Source of the DNA: a virus
DNA length: 64,000 nt
Direction: 5' to 3' (one strand)
Virus record (IMG/VR): IMGVR_UViG_3300032307_000369
Span: 94,875 to 158,874 of that record
Numbering within the stretch: position 1 is the stretch's first letter; each line of letters opens with the position of its first letter. Below the pieces are notes generated by a model. That model worked only from the letters and a program-made list of their open reading frames with translations, had not been told where the DNA came from and ran no database searches. Below are positions 17,105 to 25,465 of the stretch, in pieces. The translations under genes and the position numbers were made by a program.

Positions 17105-19507
17105 ATGAATTTATTTGAACTGTTCTCACCCAATAAACAAATTATTATGGAAGGCATTGACCATCCAGAAGATCTCATTATCTCGCAAGGTAGTGCAGGT
17201 GCTGACAGGGTATTAAAAGATTTAGCAAGTTTAGAAAAAGATCCAAGTACAGTTACAGTTAAATGGGACGGCTTTCCAGCAGTAGTATTTGGTAGAGACA
17301 AAGGCGGAAACTTAGTGTTTATGGATAAGCACATGTACGAAAAAGTATCTGCTGGCAAAATGGATTTTATGTCCATTAAAGATTATGATGAAAGTCGTGG
17401 AGCCAATCGTTCAAGTCTAATTGACCAAGAAAGTGTAATACGTCCGCTATTGAGCAAAATTGTTCCTAACGTTCGAGATCAATATTGGATGGGCGACTTA
17501 ATGTGGACTGGCACCCCGCCAGTTAGTAATGGTGCATTTGTCTTTAAACCAAATACGGTTGAATATCAAGTTGACATAGATCAAAGTCCTGGAGTTGGCG
17601 ATTCATTAAGCGACAAGATTGCTAGAAGCGGGGCAGGAATTGCAGTACATACTTTTATTCCAGGATTAGGACAACCTGATCAACCACTTGTTGGTCTTAA
17701 AGGATTACCAGAAGATGCTGGCATTACTTTCCTAGTAGGAGAGATGAAGGACAAACCACGTGTTGCAATTAATTCAGAATTATTAAATCAAACGCAACAA
17801 ATAATTAATGCAAATAGAAGTGCTGTGGATAAATTCTTTGTTGATCTAACTGCAATGAAAGGCAAGAGTGTTGTAACTGCCATGGGCCCTTTCATCACAC
17901 GCATGTTAGAAGACAATGATATTAAAGGCAACATTGTTCCTAGATTCTTAGAATTTTTAGGAGAGCGTTTAACTGACAGTGCTAAACAAAAAATGTTAGG
18001 CACTAACAAAGATGGTTGGCTTTATCAAGAACAAGGCGGTGCTCCAGGACTACTTGGCATTTGGACCATGTGGGCCGCTATTACTGAATTAAAATTAAAT
18101 ATTAAACAACAAATTGATACGCAACAGCAAGGTAGTAAGATACGTGCTGTTACTGATGGAATTAACGCACATGAAGGTTATGTGTTTGGTGCTGGTAAAG
18201 ACAAATTAAAACTAGTTGATAGATTAGGATTTAGCAGAGCAAACTTTGCTAAACATAAAGTTAGTGATGAAGAAGTGGCTGAAAAAAGTAAAATGCCGTT
18301 GGCAGTTTTTTGCTTTGGACGTATGAATCCGCCAACAATGGGACACGGTCTTGTTTTAAATAAAACAATTGAACTTGGCAAACAAAATGCATTTATATTT
18401 TTAAGTAATAGTGTTGACCCTACAGAAAATCCTTTACAGCCATCAATAAAAGCAAAATTTGTTGAACAAATTTATCCTAATACCAAAGGACACATTGTTA
18501 CAGAATTTGTCCAAAATCCAATATACGCTGCCAACTGGTTATATGCTAAAGGCTATCGAAATATGGCATTTGTTGCTGGCAGTGATAGATTGGGTAAAGA
18601 AAAGGGCAGTATTGAAAAAATACTTAACAGTTGGAATAGCGGTCCAGTTAGAAGTACCGATCCTGCTGGCGCTAGAGATTTCGTACAAATACAATACATA
18701 AGTGCAGGTGATAGGGATCCTGATAGTGAAGGAGTTTCAGGCTTCAGTGGATCTAAAGCACGTCAAGCAGTGACCGCAAATAACGAACAACAGTTTCAAC
18801 AATATACTGGAATTGGTAATGATATCGTTGTTAATGGTAAAACACTATATCAGTCAGTTAGAGAAGGTATGGGTATAAAAGATCAAAAACCAACTGCTCC
18901 AGCCGTGCCTGCTAAACAACCTACTATCAATGTACCAAATCAAAATGTCACTACTAAACAACCTGTTGAAAAGAAAGTTCCTGGACAAGCCCCAATGCAA
19001 AAAACAAATCAAGCAGACTTGGTTGAGAGTGTGCTAAGAGACAAAGAAGATTATTATGCCAAACGTAAGGCATTACAAGATATTCAATTGGATCCAAATA
19101 CTGCTAAAGATGAAGAATTAAGAAAAGAACTTATTAGACGTAAACACGCTTTAGAACGTGAAGCCAAAAAGAAAGGTGTTATTGCTGAATCAATTATTAG
19201 ATCAATTATTGATGAAGCACCAATCGAGATGGATCCACAAAATCCAAATGACCCAATGGTTATGCCACCTGGTCTTAATCCAGGAAAACTTAGCTATCGT
19301 AAACAACGTGCGGCTGCACAATTGGCAGATTTAGCTCGTATGGCTTCACAGGCAAATGAAAAGAATAGTGCTATAATGTGGGATAGCATTGTTAAACATT
19401 TTCCAGAGTTAGAAACAAACATTCGCAGTATACAACATGGCATGCAAGAATTAGAAAAAGTTAGACGTGCAGGCGGAAAACAAAGTAGAGGAATTGAAAA
19501 AATATGA
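17105..19507 (+). CDS. KxDG ligase-like / HxGH-type nucleotidylyltransferase fusion
   Basis: An 800-residue protein. The leader MNLFELF runs to QIIME|G16-17, a good IxE|G cleavage site. Residues 50-75 have K53-W-D-G, the adenylation motif of the DNA/RNA ligase and capping superfamily; this region matches a phage domain I recall as DUF6267. A second domain has GRMNPPTMGH (about 406-415) and FSGSKAR (about 545-551), the HxGH and SxxxxR motifs of NMNAT/cytidylyltransferases. A Pro/Gln linker and a charged helical C-terminus follow. It could ligate, cap or NAD-modify RNA or make cofactors; none is shown. ATGA with the next gene. Confidence 0.65.
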   Translation: MNLFELFSPNKQIIMEGIDHPEDLIISQGSAGADRVLKDLASLEKDPSTVTVKWDGFPAVVFGRDKGGNLVFMDKHMYEKVSAGKMDFMSIKDYDESRGANRSSLIDQESVIRPLLSKIVPNVRDQYWMGDLMWTGTPPVSNGAFVFKPNTVEYQVDIDQSPGVGDSLSDKIARSGAGIAVHTFIPGLGQPDQPLVGLKGLPEDAGITFLVGEMKDKPRVAINSELLNQTQQIINANRSAVDKFFVDLTAMKGKSVVTAMGPFITRMLEDNDIKGNIVPRFLEFLGERLTDSAKQKMLGTNKDGWLYQEQGGAPGLLGIWTMWAAITELKLNIKQQIDTQQQGSKIRAVTDGINAHEGYVFGAGKDKLKLVDRLGFSRANFAKHKVSDEEVAEKSKMPLAVFCFGRMNPPTMGHGLVLNKTIELGKQNAFIFLSNSVDPTENPLQPSIKAKFVEQIYPNTKGHIVTEFVQNPIYAANWLYAKGYRNMAFVAGSDRLGKEKGSIEKILNSWNSGPVRSTDPAGARDFVQIQYISAGDRDPDSEGVSGFSGSKARQAVTANNEQQFQQYTGIGNDIVVNGKTLYQSVREGMGIKDQKPTAPAVPAKQPTINVPNQNVTTKQPVEKKVPGQAPMQKTNQADLVESVLRDKEDYYAKRKALQDIQLDPNTAKDEELRKELIRRKHALEREAKKKGVIAESIIRSIIDEAPIEMDPQNPNDPMVMPPGLNPGKLSYRKQRAAAQLADLARMASQANEKNSAIMWDSIVKHFPELETNIRSIQHGMQELEKVRRAGGKQSRGIEKI

Positions 19508-20331
19508 AAATTAAACAACTTTTAGACGAAGCTAAAAAAGGTGTTAAAGCACCTAAGCATACAGTAAAGCCTAGAAACTTTGTTGCCAAAAATGCTATTG
19601 CTACTACTAGTGGAGCTGGCGCACACAAAGATAAAAAGAAAGCTGAAAAGCAAGGCGATGTCAAACACAAGAAACAAGCTGTTCCCGTAGATGAACAGAC
19701 TGTAGCAGAAGAGAAACAAAAAGGTGTTGATGGCAAAGCCTGCTGGAAAGGCTATAAGCGCATGGGCACTAAGAAGAAAGGTGGCAAGACTGTAGACAAT
19801 TGTGTGCCAATGAATGAAAGTTTTGATCCTGAATACGATGACGAAGCTGGAATGGCTGACAATAATCTTGAAACTCTAAAAAGAGCAGTAGAAGGCTTAG
19901 ACGACATGATCAATGAAGGCGATAACTTGCCTGAATGGTGTCAAGAAAAAATTGCAGTAGCAAAAAGCATGTTGATCTCAGTTTGGGACTACATGCAAAG
20001 TGAAGAAAACAGTATGTCTGAAAATCAAAGAAATCCTGATCTAATGAGTCAAAGTGATTATGACCGATATCAACAAGGTCAAATGGACCAACAAAAACGT
20101 GACTTTAAACGTGACGAAATGGAACATGAACTTGGTCACGAAGAAAGAGGAATGTATTATGTTGTGATTGCTAAAAATGGCAAATGGGAACATACTAAAG
20201 CACAGCCAAGGCAAGAAGGTATGAATGCCGCACAACGAATTATCAGTGCGTTACATGCAAAGTATCCAAGTATGCACTTGGGCATGGTAGGTCCTGATGG
20301 CAAAGTATATAATTATGGCAAGGGCAAATAA
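19504..20331 (+). CDS. Lys-rich internal head protein candidate
   Basis: A 275-residue hydrophilic protein with leader MKIKQLLDE|A (LxE|A site). Residues 10-75 are very Lys/Ala-rich and basic, then comes a conserved-looking GKACWKGYKRMGTKKKGGKTVDNCVP block (about 78-103), an acidic helix (110-160) and a C-terminal domain with MYYVVIAKNGKWEHTK and MHLGMVGPDGKVYNYG, which looks like a small beta-rich module. The basic region suits DNA contact inside the capsid. Overlaps neighbours by ATGA before and by one base gap after. Confidence 0.6.
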   Translation: MKIKQLLDEAKKGVKAPKHTVKPRNFVAKNAIATTSGAGAHKDKKKAEKQGDVKHKKQAVPVDEQTVAEEKQKGVDGKACWKGYKRMGTKKKGGKTVDNCVPMNESFDPEYDDEAGMADNNLETLKRAVEGLDDMINEGDNLPEWCQEKIAVAKSMLISVWDYMQSEENSMSENQRNPDLMSQSDYDRYQQGQMDQQKRDFKRDEMEHELGHEERGMYYVVIAKNGKWEHTKAQPRQEGMNAAQRIISALHAKYPSMHLGMVGPDGKVYNYGKGK

Positions 20332-20332
20332 A

Positions 20333-20767
20333 ATGGATAAGTTACAGTTAGCATTAAAAACAGCATTTGCAAGTGAATACTCGTTTGCATTAAAAGCACA
20401 AAATTTTCACTGGAATGTGGAAGGCATGTTCTTTACTCAATTTCATGATTTGTTTGGCGACATTTACAATGAAGTATATGGGAATATTGATGCGTTTGCA
20501 GAGAATATTAGAAAAGCAAAAGCATATACCCCTGCAAGTTTAACACGTTTCAGTATGTTGAGTGTAATTCAAGATGAGACTGAAATGTTAGAGGCACCAG
20601 AAATGTGTGCAGAACTTTTATCTGATTCTGATAAGATGGCAGAAATTCATAGATTAACTTTTCAATTATCTGAAGAAGCAGGTGAACATGGTCTTAGTGA
20701 CTTTTTAGCAGGAAGACAAGATGCCTTCCGTAAACACTCTTGGATGTTAAGAGCCACATTGAAATGA
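20333..20767 (+). CDS. Dps/ferritin-like protein
   Basis: A 144-residue protein with the Dps signature: QNFHWNVEG (His26), FHDLF (His38), NIDAFAENIR (Asp53, Glu57). The Asp/Glu normally four residues after the second His is Gly42, so the ferroxidase site may be altered. Dps proteins form 12-mers that oxidise iron and shield DNA. The gene lies in the cargo operon but lacks its leader sequence. I start at the ATG at 20333 (AAGGG upstream); the ATG at 20315 would add six residues. Overlaps the M15 peptidase by four bases. Confidence 0.75.
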   Translation: MDKLQLALKTAFASEYSFALKAQNFHWNVEGMFFTQFHDLFGDIYNEVYGNIDAFAENIRKAKAYTPASLTRFSMLSVIQDETEMLEAPEMCAELLSDSDKMAEIHRLTFQLSEEAGEHGLSDFLAGRQDAFRKHSWMLRATLK

Positions 20768-21435
20768 AAATCAAAGAGCTATTAGAACAGAAACAAACTT
20801 CCAATGAGGATATTGGTAAAATAGCCAGTACCGTTGCGGATAAAGTGAGTGATGTTGCTAAGCCAGTTATAGATAAAGTAAGTGACTTTACTAAACCAGT
20901 TATAGATAAAGTAAGTGACTTTGCTAAACCAGTAGTGGACAAAGTAAAAGACGTTGCACGTCCTTATGTAGACAAACTTTCAACTAGTGTTAAAGACGTG
21001 CTGCCTAAAGATGTTGGAGATAAGGTTGTACATTATGCAGGTGATGGACATGACCATCCACCAAATATGCAATTTGCCAGCGACAAGTATAGAGAAAGAA
21101 TGTCAAATTTAGATCCATCTTTTAAAGACGCACTCTATAGAGCGGCAAAAGATTCTGGTCTACCAATGCAGGTTACCAGTTCTCATAGATCTCAAGCAGA
21201 ACAAGACGACTTATATAGACGATGGTTAAAAGGCGAACCTGGTATTTTTAAACCAAGTAAAAATGTTGGAAGCCATGGCGGGTTTGCTGTGGATATGAAT
21301 GCAAAAGATGTTGCTAATTTACACGCATGGTTAAAAAAGAACGACCCAGATGGTACCAAGTATGGACTACAAACTGGAATTGAATTTGGTGACCCTGTAC
21401 ATGTCCAATTACGAAATTTTAATAAACGAGTATGA
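20764..21435 (+). CDS. Virion M15-like peptidoglycan peptidase with 11-residue repeats
   Basis: A 223-residue protein. The leader MKIKELLE|Q is followed by an amphipathic repeat region (25-75) built of 11-residue units such as DKVSDFAKPVI. The catalytic domain has SSHRSQAEQDDLY (Arg142), SHGGFAVD (His171, Asp177) and HVQL (His213), the ligand pattern of M15/VanY-type D,D-carboxypeptidases or L-Ala-D-Glu endopeptidases, one residue shorter in the central loop than VanY. It could open peptidoglycan during entry. Start at the ATG at 20764, coupled to Dps by ATGA. Confidence 0.65.
   Translation: MKIKELLEQKQTSNEDIGKIASTVADKVSDVAKPVIDKVSDFTKPVIDKVSDFAKPVVDKVKDVARPYVDKLSTSVKDVLPKDVGDKVVHYAGDGHDHPPNMQFASDKYRERMSNLDPSFKDALYRAAKDSGLPMQVTSSHRSQAEQDDLYRRWLKGEPGIFKPSKNVGSHGGFAVDMNAKDVANLHAWLKKNDPDGTKYGLQTGIEFGDPVHVQLRNFNKRV
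20839..20976 (+). repeat. 33-bp tandem repeat, about four copies
   Basis: Units begin at 20839, 20872, 20905, 20938 and (partial) 20971, each starting GATAAAGT or GACAAA. Copies two and three are nearly identical, copies one and four more diverged. They encode the 11-residue amphipathic repeats of the M15-like peptidase. Confidence 0.85.
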
Positions 21436-21725
21436 AACAGTATAAGATTACTACTGATAATATTGTCAATGACAGTCCAGACGATTGTTATATAGACCCT
21501 GCAGATCCTTTAAACGAAATAAAGGCTCTGCAATATCTTGGTGGTATCAATTCTCTAAATAGATTGCAAGAATATAAAGGCATGCAAGGTAGTAATATTA
21601 GCGCAACTGGTTCAGAAAAAGGAAGATTACAAAGAGAACATAATATTAAACCTGGTACTCCTGAATGGTTTAAACTATGGTTTAGCTTACCTTATATGAC
21701 TGGTGAGAGGCCTATTAAAAAATGA
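21432..21725 (+). CDS. Conserved small phage protein
   Basis: A 97-residue protein with DPADPLNEIKALQYLGG, a basic helix and a C-terminal IKPGTPEWFKLWFSLPYMTGERP motif that I recall from other marine phages without known role. It has no capsid-like leader. Overlaps both neighbours by ATGA junctions, inside the cargo operon. Confidence 0.6.
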   Translation: MKQYKITTDNIVNDSPDDCYIDPADPLNEIKALQYLGGINSLNRLQEYKGMQGSNISATGSEKGRLQREHNIKPGTPEWFKLWFSLPYMTGERPIKK

Positions 21726-22855
21726 AAATAAGAGATTTATTAGAGTTATCAAAAACTAGTCCACTAGGCAGAGCACTTGACCAATTTAGTGGTTCAATTG
21801 ACACTGAAAAAATTGGCAATCAAATATCCAATGTGTTCAAACCAGACACAGTTGCTGATACTAATCGTTCAACCAATATCACTTCTGCTCCTGGTACGTC
21901 ATCATCTAGTAAACCTGTTGCATCTGCGCCTAAGACAGACAACGTATTATCTGATGTAGAAAGTGAACTTGATAGACAAGGAATCACAGATCCATTTGTT
22001 AGAAAATCTATTCTAGCTAAAACTGGGCAAGAGTCAGGATCTAAATATAGAGTTACTGAAATTCCTTTCAAAAATACAAGTAATGATACTATTAGATTGC
22101 GATTACCACAACTACAAGGTATGAGTGATGAAGAACTCAATGCCTTAAAACAAGACAAAGTGGCGTTTTTTAACAGGGCATATGGATATAAAGGCAACAC
22201 GTTAAACAATAACGAACCAGGTGATGGTTGGAAATATCGAGGTCGTGGTCTAACTGGTATCACTGGAAAAGTAAATTATCAAAGAGTTGACGATGCACTA
22301 GGGCTTAAGGGCGAGTTGGTTAAAAATCCAGATCTATTGCTAGATCCTGAAATTGATAAAAAAGCATCTGTTTGGTACTACAAGGCAGCTGGTGCAAACA
22401 ATGTAAAATTTGACAATCAAGAAGATGCAAATAAATGGGCCATACACAAGGCTGGCGGGAACATGTATGCTCCTGGTACTAAATTAGGAAATATAGCACT
22501 AGATGACATGAACAAAAGGACTGCTGTAATTGCTACTACGGGAGCCGCAGTTTTAGCTGGTCCTACTTTATTAAATAAAGCAAAAGATATAATTGGAAAC
22601 TTAAAAGGTACTGCTGGCAATGTAGTTAACACTGCAAAAAATGTTGGTGTAAGAACTGCTGCCACTGCCGCACTAGCAGGTAGTTTAGGTGGAGGTGGTG
22701 GGAGTGGTGGAGGATACTATACCAGTAGAACTTCTGAAGAACCAGAAATTGTCGTTATAATTAACGGCAAACGTAAAAAATTTAAAACTAAAGCAGAAGC
22801 ATTGCAGGCAATTAAGTTAGCTAAACAACAAGGATTGGAAGTGTCAAATGGGTAA
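21722..22855 (+). CDS. Virion-associated GH19 lysozyme-like protein
   Basis: A 377-residue protein with leader MKIRDLLE|L, a Ser/Thr/Pro-rich spacer (55-85), and a GH19-like core: AKTGQESGSKYRVTE (about 99-113; catalytic Glu in QESG) and GDGWKYRGRGLTGITGKVNY (about 166-185), which parallel HESGGF and the groove motif of the endolysin at 5686. Then come an Ala/Gly hydrophobic stretch (260-330, a possible membrane-active segment with a poly-Gly run) and a basic C-terminus. It probably digests cell wall at infection rather than at lysis. ATGA junction upstream. Confidence 0.65.
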   Translation: MKIRDLLELSKTSPLGRALDQFSGSIDTEKIGNQISNVFKPDTVADTNRSTNITSAPGTSSSSKPVASAPKTDNVLSDVESELDRQGITDPFVRKSILAKTGQESGSKYRVTEIPFKNTSNDTIRLRLPQLQGMSDEELNALKQDKVAFFNRAYGYKGNTLNNNEPGDGWKYRGRGLTGITGKVNYQRVDDALGLKGELVKNPDLLLDPEIDKKASVWYYKAAGANNVKFDNQEDANKWAIHKAGGNMYAPGTKLGNIALDDMNKRTAVIATTGAAVLAGPTLLNKAKDIIGNLKGTAGNVVNTAKNVGVRTAATAALAGSLGGGGGSGGGYYTSRTSEEPEIVVIINGKRKKFKTKAEALQAIKLAKQQGLEVSNG

Positions 22856-23456
22856 GCCAGAAGTTTATTTAGATATGGACGGAGTTATTGCAGACTTTTT
22901 TACAGAGTATGCTAAACTTGCGGGTATTGAATCAGGAAACTATAGAGATATTCCCCCGGCTAAAACAGATCCTACATTAAACAAAATGATAGGTACTAAC
23001 TTTTTTGCACGATTACCAAAATGCAGAAATGCAGATGCACTAGTAGACTTAATAGTAAAAACGTTTGGTAGTTTTAATATCTGTTCAAGTCCTTTGCGTG
23101 GTGATCATGATAACAGTGAAAAACAGAAAAAGATTTGGCTTAACAATAATCTAAAATATCAACCTAAAGATGTTGTAATTACGCCAAACAAAGCCAAATG
23201 GGCCAAGCAAAAAGATGGTACTCCAAACATCCTAATTGATGACCGAGGGAGTAATATTAGTTCTTGGGAAGCCGCTGGAGGTATTGGTATCAAATATCAA
23301 GCAGACGAAGATAGCCTACAGGTGATAGTGCAAGGAATTAAAAGAGCGTTTTCTGTCATAAAAGGCGAACAAGAGCATAATCCGCAACAATTAAAAAGTT
23401 TAGATCGTAGCAGTGGTAACTTAATTGCTACCAGTGGTGATAAAGACTCCCATTAA
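22848..23456 (+). CDS. HAD-family phosphatase, 5'-nucleotidase-like
   Basis: A 202-residue protein with HAD motif I YLDMDGVIADFF (Asp9, Asp11), motif II CSSP (around residue 80), a Lys in KAKW near 124, and motif III LIDDRGSNI (about 129-137). This order fits 5'(3')-deoxyribonucleotidase-like HAD enzymes that dephosphorylate nucleotides. The Ser-rich C-terminus (170-202) looks unstructured. It overlaps the GH19 gene by eight bases. It lacks the capsid leader, so whether it is packaged is open. Confidence 0.7.
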   Translation: MGKPEVYLDMDGVIADFFTEYAKLAGIESGNYRDIPPAKTDPTLNKMIGTNFFARLPKCRNADALVDLIVKTFGSFNICSSPLRGDHDNSEKQKKIWLNNNLKYQPKDVVITPNKAKWAKQKDGTPNILIDDRGSNISSWEAAGGIGIKYQADEDSLQVIVQGIKRAFSVIKGEQEHNPQQLKSLDRSSGNLIATSGDKDSH

Positions 23457-23465
23457 GGACATATT

Positions 23466-23702
23466 ATGAAAATTCAAGAAATTATTACAGAAACTGCTAC
23501 AGCTGGTTCAACAAGTGCTAGTAATATTGCTAGTACTGGGAATAGTCCTCATGTTGCTGTTGGAAGTCCAGCAGTAATCAAACGTTGGGGTGGAAGTCCA
23601 GGAAAAATGGGCAAGAGCCCTAGTCCAACTAAAACAGAGCCACAGGATGCTGAAGATAACCCAGTGACCAATCCTAAAGTTGGCAACAACTTAATTTCTT
23701 AA
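23466..23702 (+). CDS. Small leader-bearing Ser/Gly/Pro protein
   Basis: A 78-residue protein with leader MKIQEIITE|T and an otherwise low-complexity body of Ser, Gly, Pro, Thr and Lys, including GGSPGKMGKSPSP. No fold is predicted. Similar short proteins occur in marine T4-like phages by memory. If the leader is cut, about 69 residues would remain in the head. AAGGA precedes the ATG. Confidence 0.55.
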   Translation: MKIQEIITETATAGSTSASNIASTGNSPHVAVGSPAVIKRWGGSPGKMGKSPSPTKTEPQDAEDNPVTNPKVGNNLIS

Positions 23703-23708
23703 TAAATA
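23701..23708 (+). promoter_or_regulatory. Late promoter element before 23726
   Basis: AATAAATA matches NATAAATA. It overlaps the stop of the previous gene and lies 17 bases before the ATG of the Lys-rich protein. Confidence 0.5.
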
Positions 23709-23725
23709 TAGTATTGGAGAACAAA

Positions 23726-25027
23726 ATGCCTTTTAAATCAGCTAAACAGAAAAAAACAATAGATGCGGCAGCACATAACCCTGCTTTTGCAAAGAAAGTG
23801 GGGATCAAAGTTAGCGATGCAAAGAAGATGTCAGCACACGGCAAAGGCCAAACTAAGTTTGATGAAGCAAAACTAGATGAATTATCTCCAAAAACATTAA
23901 CTTCTTATAAAGATAAGGCACGTAGCCAAGTGCGAGCAAGTGCTGGCGCTAATCCTAATAACTCACACGTAGCAACTGATCCTAAAATTGCAAATCGTGC
24001 TCGTGGCGCAGTCAAGGCAGATAATCGTTTAAATGGGTTTGGTCCTGCTAAGAAAGTTAAGGAAGCGACTGATACAGTAGAAAAAGATGAAAAGGGCAAT
24101 GTCAAATCATGGAAGCATGAGGGCGACTGGAAGAAAACAAATAATAAAGAAGGACGAGGAAAAGTGACTAATTTAAGCGACAAGGCTCGTAGACAAACAG
24201 CAAAAATGAGCAAAGCTGAAACTGAAATGGCTGAAGCATTTGAACAAGCATTAGAAGGTTCTGGATCTCCAACAGTTACACATGGTCCAAACAAAGGCAA
24301 AAAATGGAGTCCAGAAACTCCAGGCCCAACAAACCCAAGTTACAAGGGAATAGACAAAGGTATTCCTAGTCCACCAGATGGTGCAACTGCTCCACCTCCA
24401 GGATATAAACCTCCAAAGTCAATGAAAAAGGCAGAAGTGACTCCATCAGTAAGTACAGACGATTCTGCAATGGCAGAAGAACGTTCTTCAAAGAAGGTGA
24501 TGAAAAAATTACGTGCCAAACACATGATGGAATCAATTCGAGTATTAGGACAATTGATTGCTGAAGCTAAAAAGAGTGCAAAAAAGAAAAATAGCAAAGT
24601 TGAAGAAGACCCAAATGAAGGTAACGCATTTGGTAAAGCAGTAGCTGATGCTAAAAAAGATGGCATCCAAAAAGGTGAAAAAGTTAAAGTAGGTGGTAAA
24701 GAATACCCAGTTAAAGAAGCTGCCAACGATAAATGCAATCATACTCCAAAAGGTAAAAAGTGCCCAGTACACGGTTTAAAAGAATGTGGCTCAATGTATG
24801 AAGGCAATGATGGTAATTTAGCCAACAATGCTAAACCTTACGACAAAGTGACAAAGGGCGATGTAGTTGCTGGTAGATTAGGCAAAGACGAAATGGGTGG
24901 AAAATCCAAAAAGAAGAAAGTTAAAGAAGGATGGACCCATGATACACTAGCCGCTCAATTGTTTGAGAGTGGAGACGAGTATATGGTCGCACTACGAAAC
25001 AAATTGGATAAACAGCTAAAAGGTTAA
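23726..25027 (+). CDS. Large Lys-rich internal protein candidate
   Basis: A 433-residue very basic, low-complexity protein beginning MPFKSAKQKKTIDAAAHNP, a start I recall from other phage proteins. Helical Lys/Ala blocks alternate with Pro/Gly blocks (about 185-235). Near residues 336-351 a CNHTPKGKKCPVHGLKEC segment could bind zinc. Several internal LxE or IxE sites, such as LIAE|A and ALE|G, would suit prohead protease processing. I use the ATG at 23726 (GGAG seven bases upstream). It is the last gene of the operon before the terminator. Confidence 0.6.
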   Translation: MPFKSAKQKKTIDAAAHNPAFAKKVGIKVSDAKKMSAHGKGQTKFDEAKLDELSPKTLTSYKDKARSQVRASAGANPNNSHVATDPKIANRARGAVKADNRLNGFGPAKKVKEATDTVEKDEKGNVKSWKHEGDWKKTNNKEGRGKVTNLSDKARRQTAKMSKAETEMAEAFEQALEGSGSPTVTHGPNKGKKWSPETPGPTNPSYKGIDKGIPSPPDGATAPPPGYKPPKSMKKAEVTPSVSTDDSAMAEERSSKKVMKKLRAKHMMESIRVLGQLIAEAKKSAKKKNSKVEEDPNEGNAFGKAVADAKKDGIQKGEKVKVGGKEYPVKEAANDKCNHTPKGKKCPVHGLKECGSMYEGNDGNLANNAKPYDKVTKGDVVAGRLGKDEMGGKSKKKKVKEGWTHDTLAAQLFESGDEYMVALRNKLDKQLKG

Positions 25028-25039
25028 TCCACTAAAACT

Positions 25040-25065
25040 AACAGGGCACAAGTTGCCCTGTTCTT
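25040..25065 (+). terminator. Terminator of the cargo operon
   Basis: AACAGGGCA (25040-25048) pairs with TGCCCTGTT (25054-25062) around CAAGT; a short TTCTT follows. The T-run is weak but the stem is perfect and it separates the late operon from the dsbA promoter. Confidence 0.7.
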
Positions 25066-25076
25066 ACGACTAACAC

Positions 25077-25104
25077 TTGACTTCTTTATAAATGATAGTA
25101 TAAT
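25077..25104 (+). promoter_or_regulatory. Sigma70-like promoter of dsbA
   Basis: TTGACT (25077-25082), 16 bp, TATAAT (25099-25104). It follows the terminator by 12 bases and precedes TTAGGAG and the dsbA ATG at 25127. Confidence 0.7.
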
Positions 25105-25126
25105 TGTATATTATTTAGGAGATAAC

Positions 25127-25465
25127 ATGTCTAAAGTATTTGGAGCGCCAGAACAAGCTAAACTAAAACAACTAGTAAAAGATGGCTGGCAAGTAATGGA
25201 CGAAATTAAAAGTCTGCAAGAAGGATTGAATGACACAATCAAAGCTGTAGCCGAAGAGCTTGACGTTAAGCCAAGTGTAATTAAAAAAGCTATTCGTACA
25301 GCAATGAAGGACGACTGGGAACAAACTGCTAAAGACTTTAGTGATTTGGAAGATATTGTTCATACAACAGGTCATGCTGGTCCATGGAATCAAAACACAA
25401 CAGCAACAACAGCACAACCAAAACCACAAGTAACAGATGATACAGACGATTCTGCACCATTCTAA
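25127..25465 (+). CDS. dsbA: DsbA-like double-stranded DNA-binding protein
   Basis: A 112-residue protein with helical segments DEIKSLQEGLNDTIKAVAEEL and VKPSVIKKAIRTAMKD (about 22-63), the region shared with T4 DsbA, a small dsDNA-binding protein that binds near late promoters. The tail (80-112) is Thr/Gln/Asp-rich and ends SAPF, similar in style to acidic ends that contact other replication proteins. It is read from its own promoter. The call is by resemblance; DNA binding is not visible as a named motif. Confidence 0.6.
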   Translation: MSKVFGAPEQAKLKQLVKDGWQVMDEIKSLQEGLNDTIKAVAEELDVKPSVIKKAIRTAMKDDWEQTAKDFSDLEDIVHTTGHAGPWNQNTTATTAQPKPQVTDDTDDSAPF

